A DNA stretch of 64,000 nucleotides, from contig CM075851.1 in assembly GCA_037975125.1 (NCBI GenBank), positions 125,562,634-125,626,633 of the forward strand, read 5' to 3'. The DNA is from Latrodectus hesperus. Taxonomy: Eukaryota > Arthropoda > Arachnida > Araneae > Theridiidae. Made by a program: the position numbers and the translations under genes. The notes beneath the pieces were generated by a model. That model was not told the DNA's origin. It saw nothing but the letters and a program-made list of their open reading frames with translations, and searched no databases. This document shows, in pieces, positions 24,877-35,950 of the stretch; positions within the stretch are counted from its first letter, which is position 1, and every line of letters starts with the position of its first letter.

Positions 24877-26058
24877 ATGGAAATGGGATCTAAACTTCCA
24901 GATAAACCAGAATCTTGCAAGTATCCTGCACCGTTATGTGAAGACAAATGGTTATTTTTTATTTTAAGTGTCATTGGATTTAGAGTCGATTCTGAATCAA
25001 AGAAGAGAGCGAGGTGCTTTCATTTAAAGAGATTTTTTTGTCTTAAAAGGATCGTTGTTGTCTTATCTGTAAGTTTTGCTATTTCTACAATGATGAATCA
25101 ACAAAGTAATGTAGTCTATAACAAACAAACATTATTTGTGATGGTTTGTTATGTTTGTTCACTTGCCATCTTTCTACAAGTGCGAATCAAATCTAATGAA
25201 ATTTCGAATTTTCTGGAAGTATACTGGAAAATCAGAGCTTTGTTTCGTTTTAGATATAGCAAAGAAAGACGTGTCATAAAGTTATCCTTTTTAGTGATTG
25301 CAATTTACCCAGTTGTTATGGCAGTGACAATGACTCTCAGTGTTGTTGACAGGTTGAAAGAGTATTCAGCTTTTTGGTTCTTTAATTATACCCCACAAAC
25401 GAATGAAATTATGACATCAATACTGATGATTTTTTCGATGACTTTGTTCTTCGCACCAAAGTTTGTAATTCCTTCTCTCTCCGTAATTATGCATTCTTCA
25501 TTTGGGCATAATTTGGCAAAAGCTGTTCGCGCTCAAAGCAAACGCATGTTAGGCTTAGCGAAGTCTAAAACGCTGGCTCAAGAAATGATGAAATACAATG
25601 TCTTGATTCATTGCTGTGAAAAGTTTGAATCCTGCACCAGAGGGACCATGTTCCTCACTCTAAGTGCTTGTTTCACCATAATGTATACAGGGATAGGGAT
25701 ACTCTTGGATAAATTCAGTCATATTTCCTATGATGCTAGAATGATCGAAGGTATTCTTACGTTGGCGTTCTGCACATTTTCCCTTGTGTGTCTCTTAATA
25801 TTTACATCTGAAATACCAGAATCAATGGAAAAATCCCGATCGATGTTTCAAAAGATCCACAGAGATATGCTTGCAAAAAATGAAGCGGAATTCAAGAGTC
25901 CGAATCAGCTTAAACTTTTGAAATCTTTAAGTCAAATCCAGCCAGTATACCTAACAATATGTGGTATAATTAGAGTTGATAGAAGCATAATATTTACTTC
26001 AATTGGAGGACTTTTAACATATTGCATAATGATAGTTCAACTGCATAATGTGGACTGA
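24877..26058 (+). CDS. Gustatory-receptor-like 7-TM protein
   Basis: Single uninterrupted frame of 393 codons. Hydrophobic segments occur near residues 26-38, 56-74, 84-102, 134-158, 180-206, 255-280, 290-312 and 370-387, fitting a seven-helix insect chemoreceptor fold with an intracellular N-terminus. The C-terminus carries GLLTYCIMIVQL, a variant of the gustatory receptor signature TYhhhhhQF (final F replaced by L). Members are ligand-gated cation channels for tastants, located in the sensory neuron membrane. The first Met (MEMGSKL) is chosen because it is the first in the frame; MGSKL two codons later is equally possible. No intron is needed, although many insect Gr genes have one before the TY exon. 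A poly(A) signal follows 32 bp after the stop. No close neighbour genes. Length is normal for the family. Confidence 0.8.
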   Translation: MEMGSKLPDKPESCKYPAPLCEDKWLFFILSVIGFRVDSESKKRARCFHLKRFFCLKRIVVVLSVSFAISTMMNQQSNVVYNKQTLFVMVCYVCSLAIFLQVRIKSNEISNFLEVYWKIRALFRFRYSKERRVIKLSFLVIAIYPVVMAVTMTLSVVDRLKEYSAFWFFNYTPQTNEIMTSILMIFSMTLFFAPKFVIPSLSVIMHSSFGHNLAKAVRAQSKRMLGLAKSKTLAQEMMKYNVLIHCCEKFESCTRGTMFLTLSACFTIMYTGIGILLDKFSHISYDARMIEGILTLAFCTFSLVCLLIFTSEIPESMEKSRSMFQKIHRDMLAKNEAEFKSPNQLKLLKSLSQIQPVYLTICGIIRVDRSIIFTSIGGLLTYCIMIVQLHNVD

Positions 26059-26089
26059 AATATTTCTGAGTACAAAGATGAAATAGTTT

Positions 26090-26095
26090 AATAAA
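26090..26095 (+). promoter_or_regulatory. Polyadenylation signal of the receptor gene
   Basis: AATAAA, 32 bp past the stop codon of the gustatory receptor. Confidence 0.6.
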
Positions 26096-26366
26096 GAGGA
26101 AATAGGGCAGCAAAAGATTATTATTATGGTTTTGATAACTTTAAAATATGTAATCAAAAAGCATAGACAATGTGCATTCGCAGGTTGATTTATTAAAAAG
26201 CAAACTTTATTTAGGATTTATAAGCTTATCAAAGAGGCTTTTTACTATGGAACATTTATAGGAGACAATTTTTCCCTTCGATTGTTGCATTTTATGAAGA
26301 TTAAATGCATCAGAGTGTTTAAATCATAAAACAAGTTTTTTGTGATTAATTTACAAATTTATCACA

Positions 26367-26409
26367 GGACATTATAAAGAAAATACCAAATATTTTCTTT
26401 ATAATGTCC
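26367..26409. repeat. Perfect 19-bp-arm hairpin
   Basis: GGACATTATAAAGAAAATA and its exact inverse flank a 5-base loop (CCAAA). It lies about 310 bp after the receptor gene. Confidence 0.88.
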
Positions 26410-26455
26410 AACCATTAAGTGAATTTCACGCTGTTCGATTATCGATGAAACTTAA

Positions 26456-26778
26456 GGCAGTCCGCAAATTCGTAGATGATTGCATGAGACTTGTCTCGCG
26501 AGATGCTCAGAGCGTCTCGGAAGAATCGCATCAGACCAAATGGCGTTATTAAGGTCTTAGTTATGTCAGAAAAGGGGTGGAGCACGAGACGTTTCTAGAT
26601 TTCGAGCAGGTTCAAAATATCTGGCAACTTTCCACGAGACAGCGCTCTCATTGGTTTAAAATTCCATGACGTCAGATACAACGTTTTAGCTACGTCATAC
26701 TAAGACATCGAGGAGATCCCATTTGTCTACTATAAGACGGCGTCTCAATCGGATTGTCTACCAAATTTGCGGCCTGCC
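26456..26778. mobile_element. PIF/Harbinger-like MITE
   Basis: The ends are GGCAGTCCGCAAATTCGTAG and, inverted, GGCAGGCCGCAAATTTGGTAG. The 3-bp TAA is duplicated at 26453-26455 and 26779-26781. A 3-bp TWA duplication with GG-starting ends is typical of PIF/Harbinger. It is 323 bp and non-coding, with a second inner inverted pair (GAGAC...GTCTC). More GC-rich than its surroundings. Confidence 0.82.
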
Positions 26779-27469
26779 TAAGACACATCAAGGGGTGGAA
26801 CTAATAGAACTTATTTTGCGAGTGTGTTATCGTTGCCCCGGTGGCTTGTAACTTATAGAAATCTGAATGCCAGCTAAAAATAGGTTTCCTTCCTTCATCA
26901 TTAATGGTTGGGAATGGTTCAAGTGGAAAGTTCTTTAATGGAGAAGAAAATATTTAATTATATAAAGAAGAATCACATCGAGAGAGACCCGGCAGTACAA
27001 CTCTGCATTTATGCAGTTAACGGCACGGAGGAGGTGAGGTTTTCATAATTTAAACCTGGAAGCTTATATAGGTGTTTTCGGAGTAAAAGCAGAAATAAAT
27101 CAGGCCCTTTTACTTTCATTTTCTAGAGCTTATAATAAAAAAAAATCAAAATGATTTTAAATTGCAACAATTTGCTTTGCTCTATAATTTCTTTTTATTT
27201 AAACATTTTCCTTTATTATTTTAAATATATTGTTAAAGAAATACTACTCTGTATATTTATCAAGCTTTAAATTGTAAATATTCAGGGAAAAAATAGTTAC
27301 AAATGTAAATCTTCCCTAAATTCTCACTATTTTCCTATTTAATTTTATTTTTCTCTTCATTCTTCCTCTATTTCTTTTCTCTATTTAAAATCAGGATCAA
27401 AAGACAAGAATTGCACTAAAAGGTGGTTTCATTTAATATCATAAAAATCGGTATTGGAGGTAGGAACTC
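26779..27469. other. No gene seen
   Basis: Unrecognised. A short region near 26880-27060 is of mixed composition without a long frame. Confidence 0.45.
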
Positions 27470-27770
27470 TGCTCCAGCCCAGCAAACACAGAGATGCCGG
27501 GCATCCATCGGGCCTCTGCTGTCAGCCGTCTTGGCCAGCAGCGGCCCGCCGCTATTTGGCCTCGTCGGCTCCGTCAATAAAGTGGTCGTCGTCATTGCTG
27601 CTGGGCCGGCAGTACGGTCCGCTGTTGGCCCAACGCCGGGTGGCCATCAATGCAATATTGGCCGCATGTGGCCCATGTAATTGCCAGTACATTCCCATAT
27701 ACGGTTATCCATCGGCCTTTTGCCGTTTGGCCGACGATAGCCGCTTTCACCGACCTAGGGCTGGTTATGG
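27470..27770. other. GC-rich island with GGCC/TTGGCC words
   Basis: A sharply bounded GC-rich block in very AT-rich DNA. It is built of repeated TTGGCC, GGCCAA, GCCGGC and CGGCC words, bounded by CCAGCCC at the left (27473) and GGGCTGG at the right (~27760). Two overlapping frames exist only because stops are rare in GC-rich sequence. A weaker block at 14830-14955 has a similar word pattern. Likely a repeat of unknown class or foreign insert. Confidence 0.6.
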
Positions 27771-28288
27771 TTATTTATTTCTATAAATATTGAATTCATT
27801 TTTATGTTAATGTTGTATATATTGTTAAAGTTAATATGGAAGTATTGGAAATCCATCAAATTAATATTGAATATATTTTTGTGATTTTAAAAGACAATTG
27901 TTATCCATGTAATTGTCAAATATCATTTAGTGCATTTTTAGTTCTTAATTATATAAAGATTAAAAAATATGAATTTCTAACTCATATTTTAAATCATTTT
28001 TTGACAATGCTATCTAAATTTTATAGTTTTATTTTAATAATCTAAATTTTATTTAAATTACTTTTATATTCTGTTTTTAAAATATTTTTTTATTACAGAA
28101 TTTCATTATTTTTAAAAAAAGAATCTTGTGTAAGCAAGTGTTAATTTAATACTAAAACTGAACTTGAAGGTATAAAAGAATTCCAATTGTTTAATGATAA
28201 TTTAATAGAATTATTTTAAAGCACACAGACATATTTAGTTTCTTTGTATATAAATCAATATTTCATTTTCCAAATCAATTAACTCCAT
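27771..28288. other. AT-rich, no gene seen
   Basis: Low-complexity AT sequence. The 69-residue frame at 27836-28045 is not supported by any family resemblance. Confidence 0.5.
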
Positions 28289-28490
28289 GCAACAAGATGT
28301 TGAGAAAATGATAAAAAGTATATAGATTAACTATTACTTATAAAAATTAATAAAACAAAAGCCATAAATAAGTGTAATGTCTCCAAGCAACAAGATGTTG
28401 AGAAAAATGATACAAAAGGAAACGGATAATTATTTTTTATTACTTATAAAAATTAACACAACAAAATTCATATATAAGTGAAGTCTCTAA
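28289..28490. repeat. Tandem duplication, 98-bp unit
   Basis: GCAACAAGATGTTGAGAAAA starts at 28289 and again at 28387. Matching continues (TTACTTATAAAAATTAA, TAAGTG) through both units with small indels. Confidence 0.82.
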
Positions 28491-28706
28491 ATATCAATGG
28501 AATTAACATTTTTTATTTATGATAATACTGAAAATTATAAAGTACTATTTTTATTTACATTTGAAAATAATTGTTGCAAAATTTTTTTAACATTTTTAAT
28601 TTACAAGTTTTTTTATTTATTTTTCTGGTCCACCTTCCGAATTAGTACTCTGGAACAAATTTCTCCTTTTGTGAAGATTTTCCCTTTGTTGTTATACTCT
28701 GAAAAT

Positions 28707-28737
<31 letters not shown>

Positions 28738-29161
28738 CAGAATTGTTAAACTGATTTAATTTAATTACAAAAATAGAAACAGCAATATGTTAATAACAGC
28801 CCAGGTAAAAAACAGAAAAAAATTGAGTTGATATCTTTAATATAAATCAGGTGAAACTTCATGCCTAGGTACTCCGAAAATACCTGCACTAGCTTCCAGC
28901 TGGAGCTCATCGCAGAAACTAAACCGAAGAACCCACAGACTTGGTCAGACATCTCTAAAAATATTATTTCCCATAATATATAGCGACTACAATTTATTAT
29001 ATGTGCTGTTCCATGTAATCTGAATATATCATTAAATTATTTTCAGAGCAAACTGACATTGTTTTTATTTCAAGAACGGCTAAATTAATACTTTTTCTTA
29101 CATTTGTAATAACATTTCAATGGCAACCTAATAACATTGGAATTGACAGTTGTTACATTAA
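28491..29161. other. No gene; A24 tract
   Basis: AT-rich, with a run of about 24 A at 28714-28737. No frame recognised. Confidence 0.5.
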
Positions 29162-29172
29162 CAACATAATTG

Positions 29173-30328
29173 TTGTTGTTGTTGTTGCTTATCCTCCATG
29201 TCTGACGGAGTCAGACTAGATCCACGAGTTCGTTGACTGTAAGGAAGTCGAAGACTAAAAGAGGATTGCTAAAGAGATCCTCCCTAGAGAGACCCATGCA
29301 ATCCAAAAGATACTCAGGAGAAGCCTGATGATTTTGGCACTTGGTGCAGGTGACGAAAGTTTTCCTGCCCTCGTTGAAAGTGAGGCACTTAATATGACCG
29401 CTAGCAAGTCTTGAGAGAACAGTTCGGGTACGTCTGTCACACGGGAGGTCAAGGGACAAACCCGGTTTTGATCCCTTGTACCAATTATGGGTGGGGGTGT
29501 TTTCCACTCCTCCGAGATTTTTGATTTTTCCCGGGAGTACAACTCCAGAAAAGTAAGTGTGGAAGAGGGAGTTGTTGAAATCCTGAAACCCTCCTTAGCA
29601 AGATTATCGGCCATTTCATTCCCGTGGAGATTTACATGTGAAGGTATCCATTGCAAGTGAACATCATGATTAAGTGAAATGAGTTTTAATTTAAGCAGGA
29701 TAGAGTTGCTGATCTTGTCGCCTACAAGAAGCCAATTACTAAGATGGTGGAGAGAACTACGGCTGTCAGACAAGATCCATAGGTCCCCATAATTCTCTTC
29801 AGAAAGAATAGCTTCTAGTCCCAGGTCTATTGCAATCAATTCACTTCTGAAGACAGAGCAGTGATTGGGATTACGATGAGAAAGAGTCAAATTGGTGTGA
29901 GGGGTTTCAATATATATGCCACTACCTGCTAGAATATCAATTTTACTACCGCCAGTGAAGATTTTGATGGCATTGTTAGGAATGTGGCATAGGTTTTCCA
30001 AGGTCAGTTGTCTAAGATGTTCTGGGAAGTAGTCTTTCTTATTAACATGAGTACGTAAGTTAAAGTGAAAGTAAACCCTGGGGAGTCCTTCTGGTCAACG
30101 AAGTCATTGGAGAGGGAATGTGCAGCTTCTGTTAGACCAAGGCCCGGAGCACCAGGAGGTAGAAGTCTGTCTTGGCTCCTTCGCCTACTGTTATTTAGCT
30201 GGGCATAATGGAATGGCCTTCACGCCTTGGGTGGCCCTACCAGGAGTAAACTCCCGACGTACTTCGCCCATTCCGCCCAGGGTCACCCTCCCACCACGAT
30301 GAGGCAAACAGTAGAACTTGGGAGGGAT
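29173..30328 (-). mobile_element. Short LINE derivative with target duplications
   Basis: The unit is flanked by the perfect 11-bp repeat ACAACATAATT at 29162-29172 and 30329-30339, so both ends are retroposition ends. On the minus strand it starts ATCCCTCCCAAGTTC, contains GGGAGGGTGACC near 30290, then an RNase H reading frame. The 3' end is a stem-loop TCTGAC-tcc-GTCAGA followed by GATAAGCAACAAC and AAC repeats. No reverse transcriptase lies in its 1156 bp. Either an ordinary LINE lost its middle before retroposition, or this is a short non-autonomous LINE-derived family. Confidence 0.8.
29213..30050 (-). pseudogene. RNase H domain of the LINE derivative
   Basis: From about 30000: IKIFTGGSKIDILAGSGIYI (motif 1, with the catalytic Asp of TDGS replaced by Gly), VFRSELIAIDL (Glu), WILSDSRSSL (second Asp) and WIPSHVNLHGNEMADNLAKE (last Asp). 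Near 29510 the frame shifts, and a Cys-rich tail follows (RTVLSRLASGHIKCLTF, FVTCTKC) ending at 29211. The lost first Asp and the shift make it inactive. The C-terminal tail aligns with 53632-53860. Confidence 0.82.
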
Positions 30329-30339
30329 ACAACATAATT

Positions 30340-31116
30340 TATATCTGTAATAAAATAGTTTACATTTGTAATAATAACATTTGAATTGACTATTGACTTG
30401 GAGTATTTCATTTTAATGTTAAAAACTTTTATTTGAGCTTTTGTGAAGAAATCTTATCCTTTTATTGGATAAGTATTTGGAACATTTTATCTAAATTCAG
30501 TCCTTGATTTTCTTTTACTTTTTTAATGATAATAAGGTGGTTTTAGAGGAAGAAAAAAAACGCCATGAAATACCATTTTTTAATAGTGTAATATATTAAT
30601 AATTATTTTCGAATTAAACCTATTACTCCCTTCATCGCAACATAATATTTTTACACTTAAATAAAACTCTCAAGTATGTGATATAACTTAATAAAAATGT
30701 AATTAATTGAGAATAAAAATTTTTTAAACAATTTTTTTTTCATAATGAAAATAAATTTATCTAAGAAATGTGTCAACAGCTTCAGAAAAACATCATAAGA
30801 ATTTCTCTACGATTTTATTAGTTTTTGAAAATTTTCCCAAAGAATATTTAAAAATTAAGTCTGTATATTAATACATTCAATTCAATTATACACTGTAAGC
30901 TAGAATTTACTTTTATTAATTTATAAAATAATTCTAGAGTAATTGAAACCGATACATAATATGATAATAGAAACACACCAGGAATACTGTTTTTGGTGAT
31001 TTTATAAATTCGCAAATATTAAAATTAATTTTTATCATATAAAAATATATATAAAAAGTATAAAAAGTCTAGAATATAAATTTCACATTAAAAAATAATT
31101 CTAACTAAAATTTCTC

Positions 31117-31120
<4 letters not shown>
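30340..31120. other. AT-rich, no gene seen
   Basis: Nothing recognised on either strand. Confidence 0.5.

Positions 31121-31191
<71 letters not shown>
31121..31191. repeat. (TA)n array, ~70 bp
   Basis: Pure AT alternation directly abutting the left end of the repeat at 31192-32258. Confidence 0.95.
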
Positions 31192-31193
<2 letters not shown>

Positions 31194-32250
31194 AAGCTGA
31201 CCCAGCCACGCGTTGCAGTGGCTGAGTTTTTAAAATACATTGAATCAATTTTTTACTAATTCTTGGGTTCAATCAAATTAATATTTTCTAAAAAAATTTA
31301 GAATAGGTTCATTCATAGGAGATTAAAAATAAAACGTTTCACCAAAATTTAATAGTAATAGGTAAAGTATCGAAATTTTGAAATTAAGCACAAATCAACA
31401 TATACTTTCTGAATTTACATTTTATTCATCTTATATTAAACTATAGTTTGTAATCAGTGACTTACTTATAAAATATACTATATAAATTAAAGACATCTAA
31501 AAATAAATTGTTATAAATGAGATAGATAACATTGACATCGAACTATTATTATTTTAATTTTAAATTATATTAAAACTAAAAATTTTTTCCGCGGCATTAT
31601 ACTGAAATAAAAAAAATTAAAAGAATTTATCATTTGAATAAATAAATTGGATCAAAATGTTCTACTGAATAAATTAATAATTATCAAATTATAAAATAAA
31701 AATAAAAAATAATAAAAGGCTATCAAGAAATACTTACATATTTTCGAGGTGGTATGAAAATTAGTAGAGAAAAACAGTAATAAATAAAATTTTATTTTAC
31801 TATTTATAATATTAAAAATATTCAAACTGAATACTGCACAATAATAACACAATACAAAGTATAATTATGAAAATGATTCCCGAAAAATTGTTATAGTATC
31901 ATTATACATCATGAAAATATATGTAAATTCTATATTTAACCACGCGCTTCCGCGCGCACGATAATTTTCTCGAAAATGGTATAATCTAGAAAAATAAACA
32001 CGTCGCCATCTGCCGAATACCTGTGCAACTTAGATGCTAAACCGCCATCTATTAGGAACTTACAGAACTAACCAAAAAAAATAAAAAAAAATTTAGGGTT
32101 GTACTACCCTTAACATTTAGGGGGATGAAAAATAGATGTTGACCGATTCTCATAGATACCGGATAAGCACAAAAAATTTCATCAAAATCCGTCAAGCCGT
32201 TTCGGAGGAGTATGGCAACGAAAACTGTGACACGACAATTTTATATATTA

Positions 32251-32258
<8 letters not shown>
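31192..32258. mobile_element. Interspersed repeat bounded by (TA)n
   Basis: The left end reads CTGACCCAGCCACGCGTTGC. The right part contains AAATTTCATCAAAATCCGTC, AAGCCGTTTCGGAGGAGT and TTTTATATATTAGATAT before a long TA array. A head of this kind plus an AAAATCxGTCxAGCCGTTT tail is, from memory, widespread in arthropod genomes as one repeat unit, but I cannot name its class with certainty. The middle is AT-rich and non-coding. Confidence 0.45.
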
Positions 32259-32762
<504 letters not shown>

Positions 32763-33679
32763 AATGATTTTAATACGATATCGAAATAAAAAAATTAATT
32801 TAAAATTTTGTTTTAGAAGATTGAAAACGTTTTTATATTAAAAGTATTTTGTTTATCTGAAAGCGATAAAAATAGAATTGAAGCAAACGTGAGAAATACG
32901 ATAATTGATCACAGTTATCTTTACATTATACCAGGAATCACCACTTTTACCAGTGTACATGAGTAATTAGTAAATTTGTCACCAGGTAATGAGCAACCCT
33001 ACGACCTAAAAGTATTTTAAGGTTCATTACACACACAAACACTAATTACCATAACACACAATCACCTCAAACACAGTTCGGCAAGATTTCGATTATCCGG
33101 TAATTCAAGTTGAATCTCCAACCAGGCGATTGACTCTTGAAGTTTATCTTCTTCATCTCTTTTTAAAGAGAAGAAACGAAATGAACTTTCGCCACTTCCT
33201 CAATTTCCAATCTTGTTTGCGAAATACTTGATTCCGTTATTCCATCACCCTCTATAACTAAGAAAGCTAGAACACACTTTTGTGACGTCATCAAGCGGTG
33301 GCTGAAATCAACTACGTTCGTTCACGAAAAAAATATTCCGAAGGAACTGATTTTATTTTTTTAGAAGTCCCTAGAGCTATCAATTTTATTCTCTTAAATT
33401 ACAATTGATTCTGATATTATTTCCACGAAGAATATTAAAAAAATTCATGGCAGTTAAAGGAAGTTATACTTAAAAATAAAATTTATTTAAGTATAACTTC
33501 TAGCAATTGTCAAGAATAGCTTACAATTGTGAATAACAAACTTTCTACTCATATTAAGATCAAGTCTATGAAATTTTATTCAATATTGGAATTTATATTT
33601 TCGTTTGTGTACTTTTAAAAGAAATATATATCTGCGTTGATTATTAATATACCTATATCAACATAAAATAATTTTTATG

Positions 33680-33713
<34 letters not shown>

Positions 33714-34239
33714 CCTGTGCATTTTTTTAAAATCCGGATGCTATGTTTTATTCTAAAACAATTATTAGCAACATAATCTATAATGAATTAAAATAATTCT
33801 TTAAAATTTTTATATGCAAACACATGATTAAACATGATTAATTTATTAGCAAAATATATTCCATATGTATGATTGATGTACAGCATTTTATGGGTGATAA
33901 CTAATTTGTATAATTGAAGTGGAAAAGAAAATAAATAAGTAGAAAATAATTTATTATAATCACTATTTTTTATATTTCTTCTAAAAACAATACACAAATT
34001 TCATTTAAAAAACAAACATGAACATTATTTTGCATATTAGAACACAAGTACATTATTAATATGTATTAGAACAAAATTAAATTATGTACATAATTATTAC
34101 ATTTTTATTAAATTTATTTTTATGCATTCCTAACGATGGATAAAAATAAACTACTTGAATATAATTTAACTTATTTTCAAAATTACTTTAGTTTTAAAAA
34201 GAAATAAATATATTAGATACAATTTCTGATACATTAAAA
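32763..34239. other. No gene; hairpin and short (TA)n
   Basis: 33080-33330 is of mixed composition. On the minus strand it gives a short frame with RDEEDKLQESIAWLEIQLEL that looks coding-like but matches nothing I know. GAAGTTATACTTAA at 33460 is exactly inverted at 33487-33500 (hairpin 33460-33500). A (TA)n tract lies at 33682-33711. Confidence 0.5.
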
Positions 34240-35745
34240 TATAGTTTTTTCAGAATTAGGAAACGCTTGAATTTTTCTTTTTTTAGATTGAGTATTAATC
34301 ACTATAGAGTCATCAATTATTTTGCAATAATTTTTTAGATATATATATATATGATTTGATTATGAAGAATTTTACTTCTTCAACAGCATGTCCATTTTAC
34401 CATCTTTCAAAAGGTAGGTAAATTTCAGATTCCTTCAGAATCCTAATTACTAAAAATGAATATGTTCTATGATTAGAACAAACGACAAGTAATATAACCT
34501 TTCAAAAAAAAAAAATCTGTTCCTTAACAAACCACAAAACATCTCTCTGCATTTTACTTACAGTATTTTCTGACTAACAAGATGAAATATTATCAATTAA
34601 ATCATACAAATCTGTTTCATAATCCTCATAATTTTGATTTAATTTAATTTGCTTAGTATTTTGTTGTATATTACTAATATCAATAACATTAATTTGAAAT
34701 TGTAATGAATACTTACTCACTTTTTTATTGGCACATTTTTATGAAACCATTTATAATCAGATTTTCGTCAATTACAACAGAAGTACACAAATTTGGATGT
34801 GGATTATAGCCAATTTTTAAAAACATAAAATTGCTTTTTCTTTTGACAACAACCCAAAAATCCAGAATATCTATATTTTTCTAGCATTTTTCCATTTCGT
34901 CTAAATTTGAAAAATAATGTTTTTGCTTGTTTTCCACAAGTCATTTTCTTTACTTTGAACAATTCCTTCACACAGTTGAGTATTTTCACATCTTAGTGGT
35001 TTAATTGAGGAATCCTATTGATGACATCTTTATTTGTTAATTATTCTCAACATTCATTAAAGATACAAGGTACAGCATTAGGATGTAGTTTCAGATATTG
35101 TAGGATCACGACTATTCTATTACCATTTATCTCATCGAAAGCTTCACTAGTTCTTAAAATATCACTTGGTTTGAACTGCATTTTACACTCTTAGAAGTAA
35201 AATTTAAGTTAAGATAGCTGATATACATAAAAAAACTCAATTTTTCTTTACTAATGATGATTATTTATTTGATATGATCATTAGGATGCATTCTGAAATT
35301 AATTTCGAAAAAGCTTAGAGTTTATCCATTACTACAGTTTTCTTTCAACTCAAACATCTTATTATTATTAATAAATCGAAAAATAAATTATTTCATTTTT
35401 CTATGACAATTTAAATTTGAATAATATGACTTTACGCGCAACAAGTTTAAAAAAAAATCCATATAGGAATTCACTTTTGATTTCATTTGAAGTTTTTTAT
35501 TACTATTAATGTTATTAAAAATGTTCAAAAGTAAAATGTCAGGATAAAAATCATGCAAATGTAAACAATAAATGAAATTAATTTTTTTACCCTGGAATGT
35601 TTGGTTACTTCCATATTTTCTCTAGAAATTGCACCCAACCATTAGCGTTTTAAATCTTCTTCATGTGGGAATTAAAAGCGAAAAACCTAAGGTCCAGTTT
35701 CATAATTGCTTTTACGGGCAGTTACGCAACATTTAAAAGGCATGT
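34240..35745 (-). pseudogene. THAP-domain (P-element-like) relic with intron
   Basis: Minus strand from the ATG at about 35743: MPFKCCVTARKSNYETGP, then VFRF.FPHEEDLKR.W and GAISRENMEVTKHSR, all in one frame with three in-frame stops. This follows the THAP zinc-finger pattern (C-x-x-C, FPxxxxLRxxW, RENWxPTKxSRVC). A donor AGG|GTAAAA follows at about 35593. After roughly 400 bp, an acceptor (CTAAGAG) at about 35196 restores the frame to CKMQFKPSDILRTSEAF and LKLHPNAVPCIF. These are the last THAP motifs (C-x2-H changed to C-x2-Q; AVPxIF box). The second finger Cys is also lost. Downstream, scattered phrases (KKRKIQAFPNS near 34270) suggest the gene continued to about 34240. The kept intron argues against a processed copy. 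THAP proteins bind DNA, and P-element transposases begin with this domain. Confidence 0.7.
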
Positions 35746-35950
35746 TCTTAATTATTATACACAGGATGAAAATACAATAAAATATTTTGAAAAATATCTC
35801 GAAAACAAACTACCGTTAAATGGTAAGCAATACAATAACAACAGTCTCTGTTAAAGCGTCAGCCTCCGGATGCAACGTCACAGTCATTTCGTCACGTGGT
35901 AGTCAGGCTTTCTACTATCAGAAGGTACTGGTTATTCCCAGTAAATCAAG
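35746..35950. other. Spacer before TIR element copy A
   Basis: Mixed-composition 200-bp stretch between the THAP relic and copy A. It would hold the 5' region of the THAP gene. Nothing specific seen. Confidence 0.4.

Noticed and set aside
27423..27786. Two overlapping plus-strand frames of 85 and 110 codons
   Set aside because: Stops are rare because of the GC-rich block; no domain, and both frames are equally open.
28289..28490. CRISPR-like or satellite array
   Set aside because: Only two 98-bp units with continuous similarity and no spacers; a simple tandem duplication.
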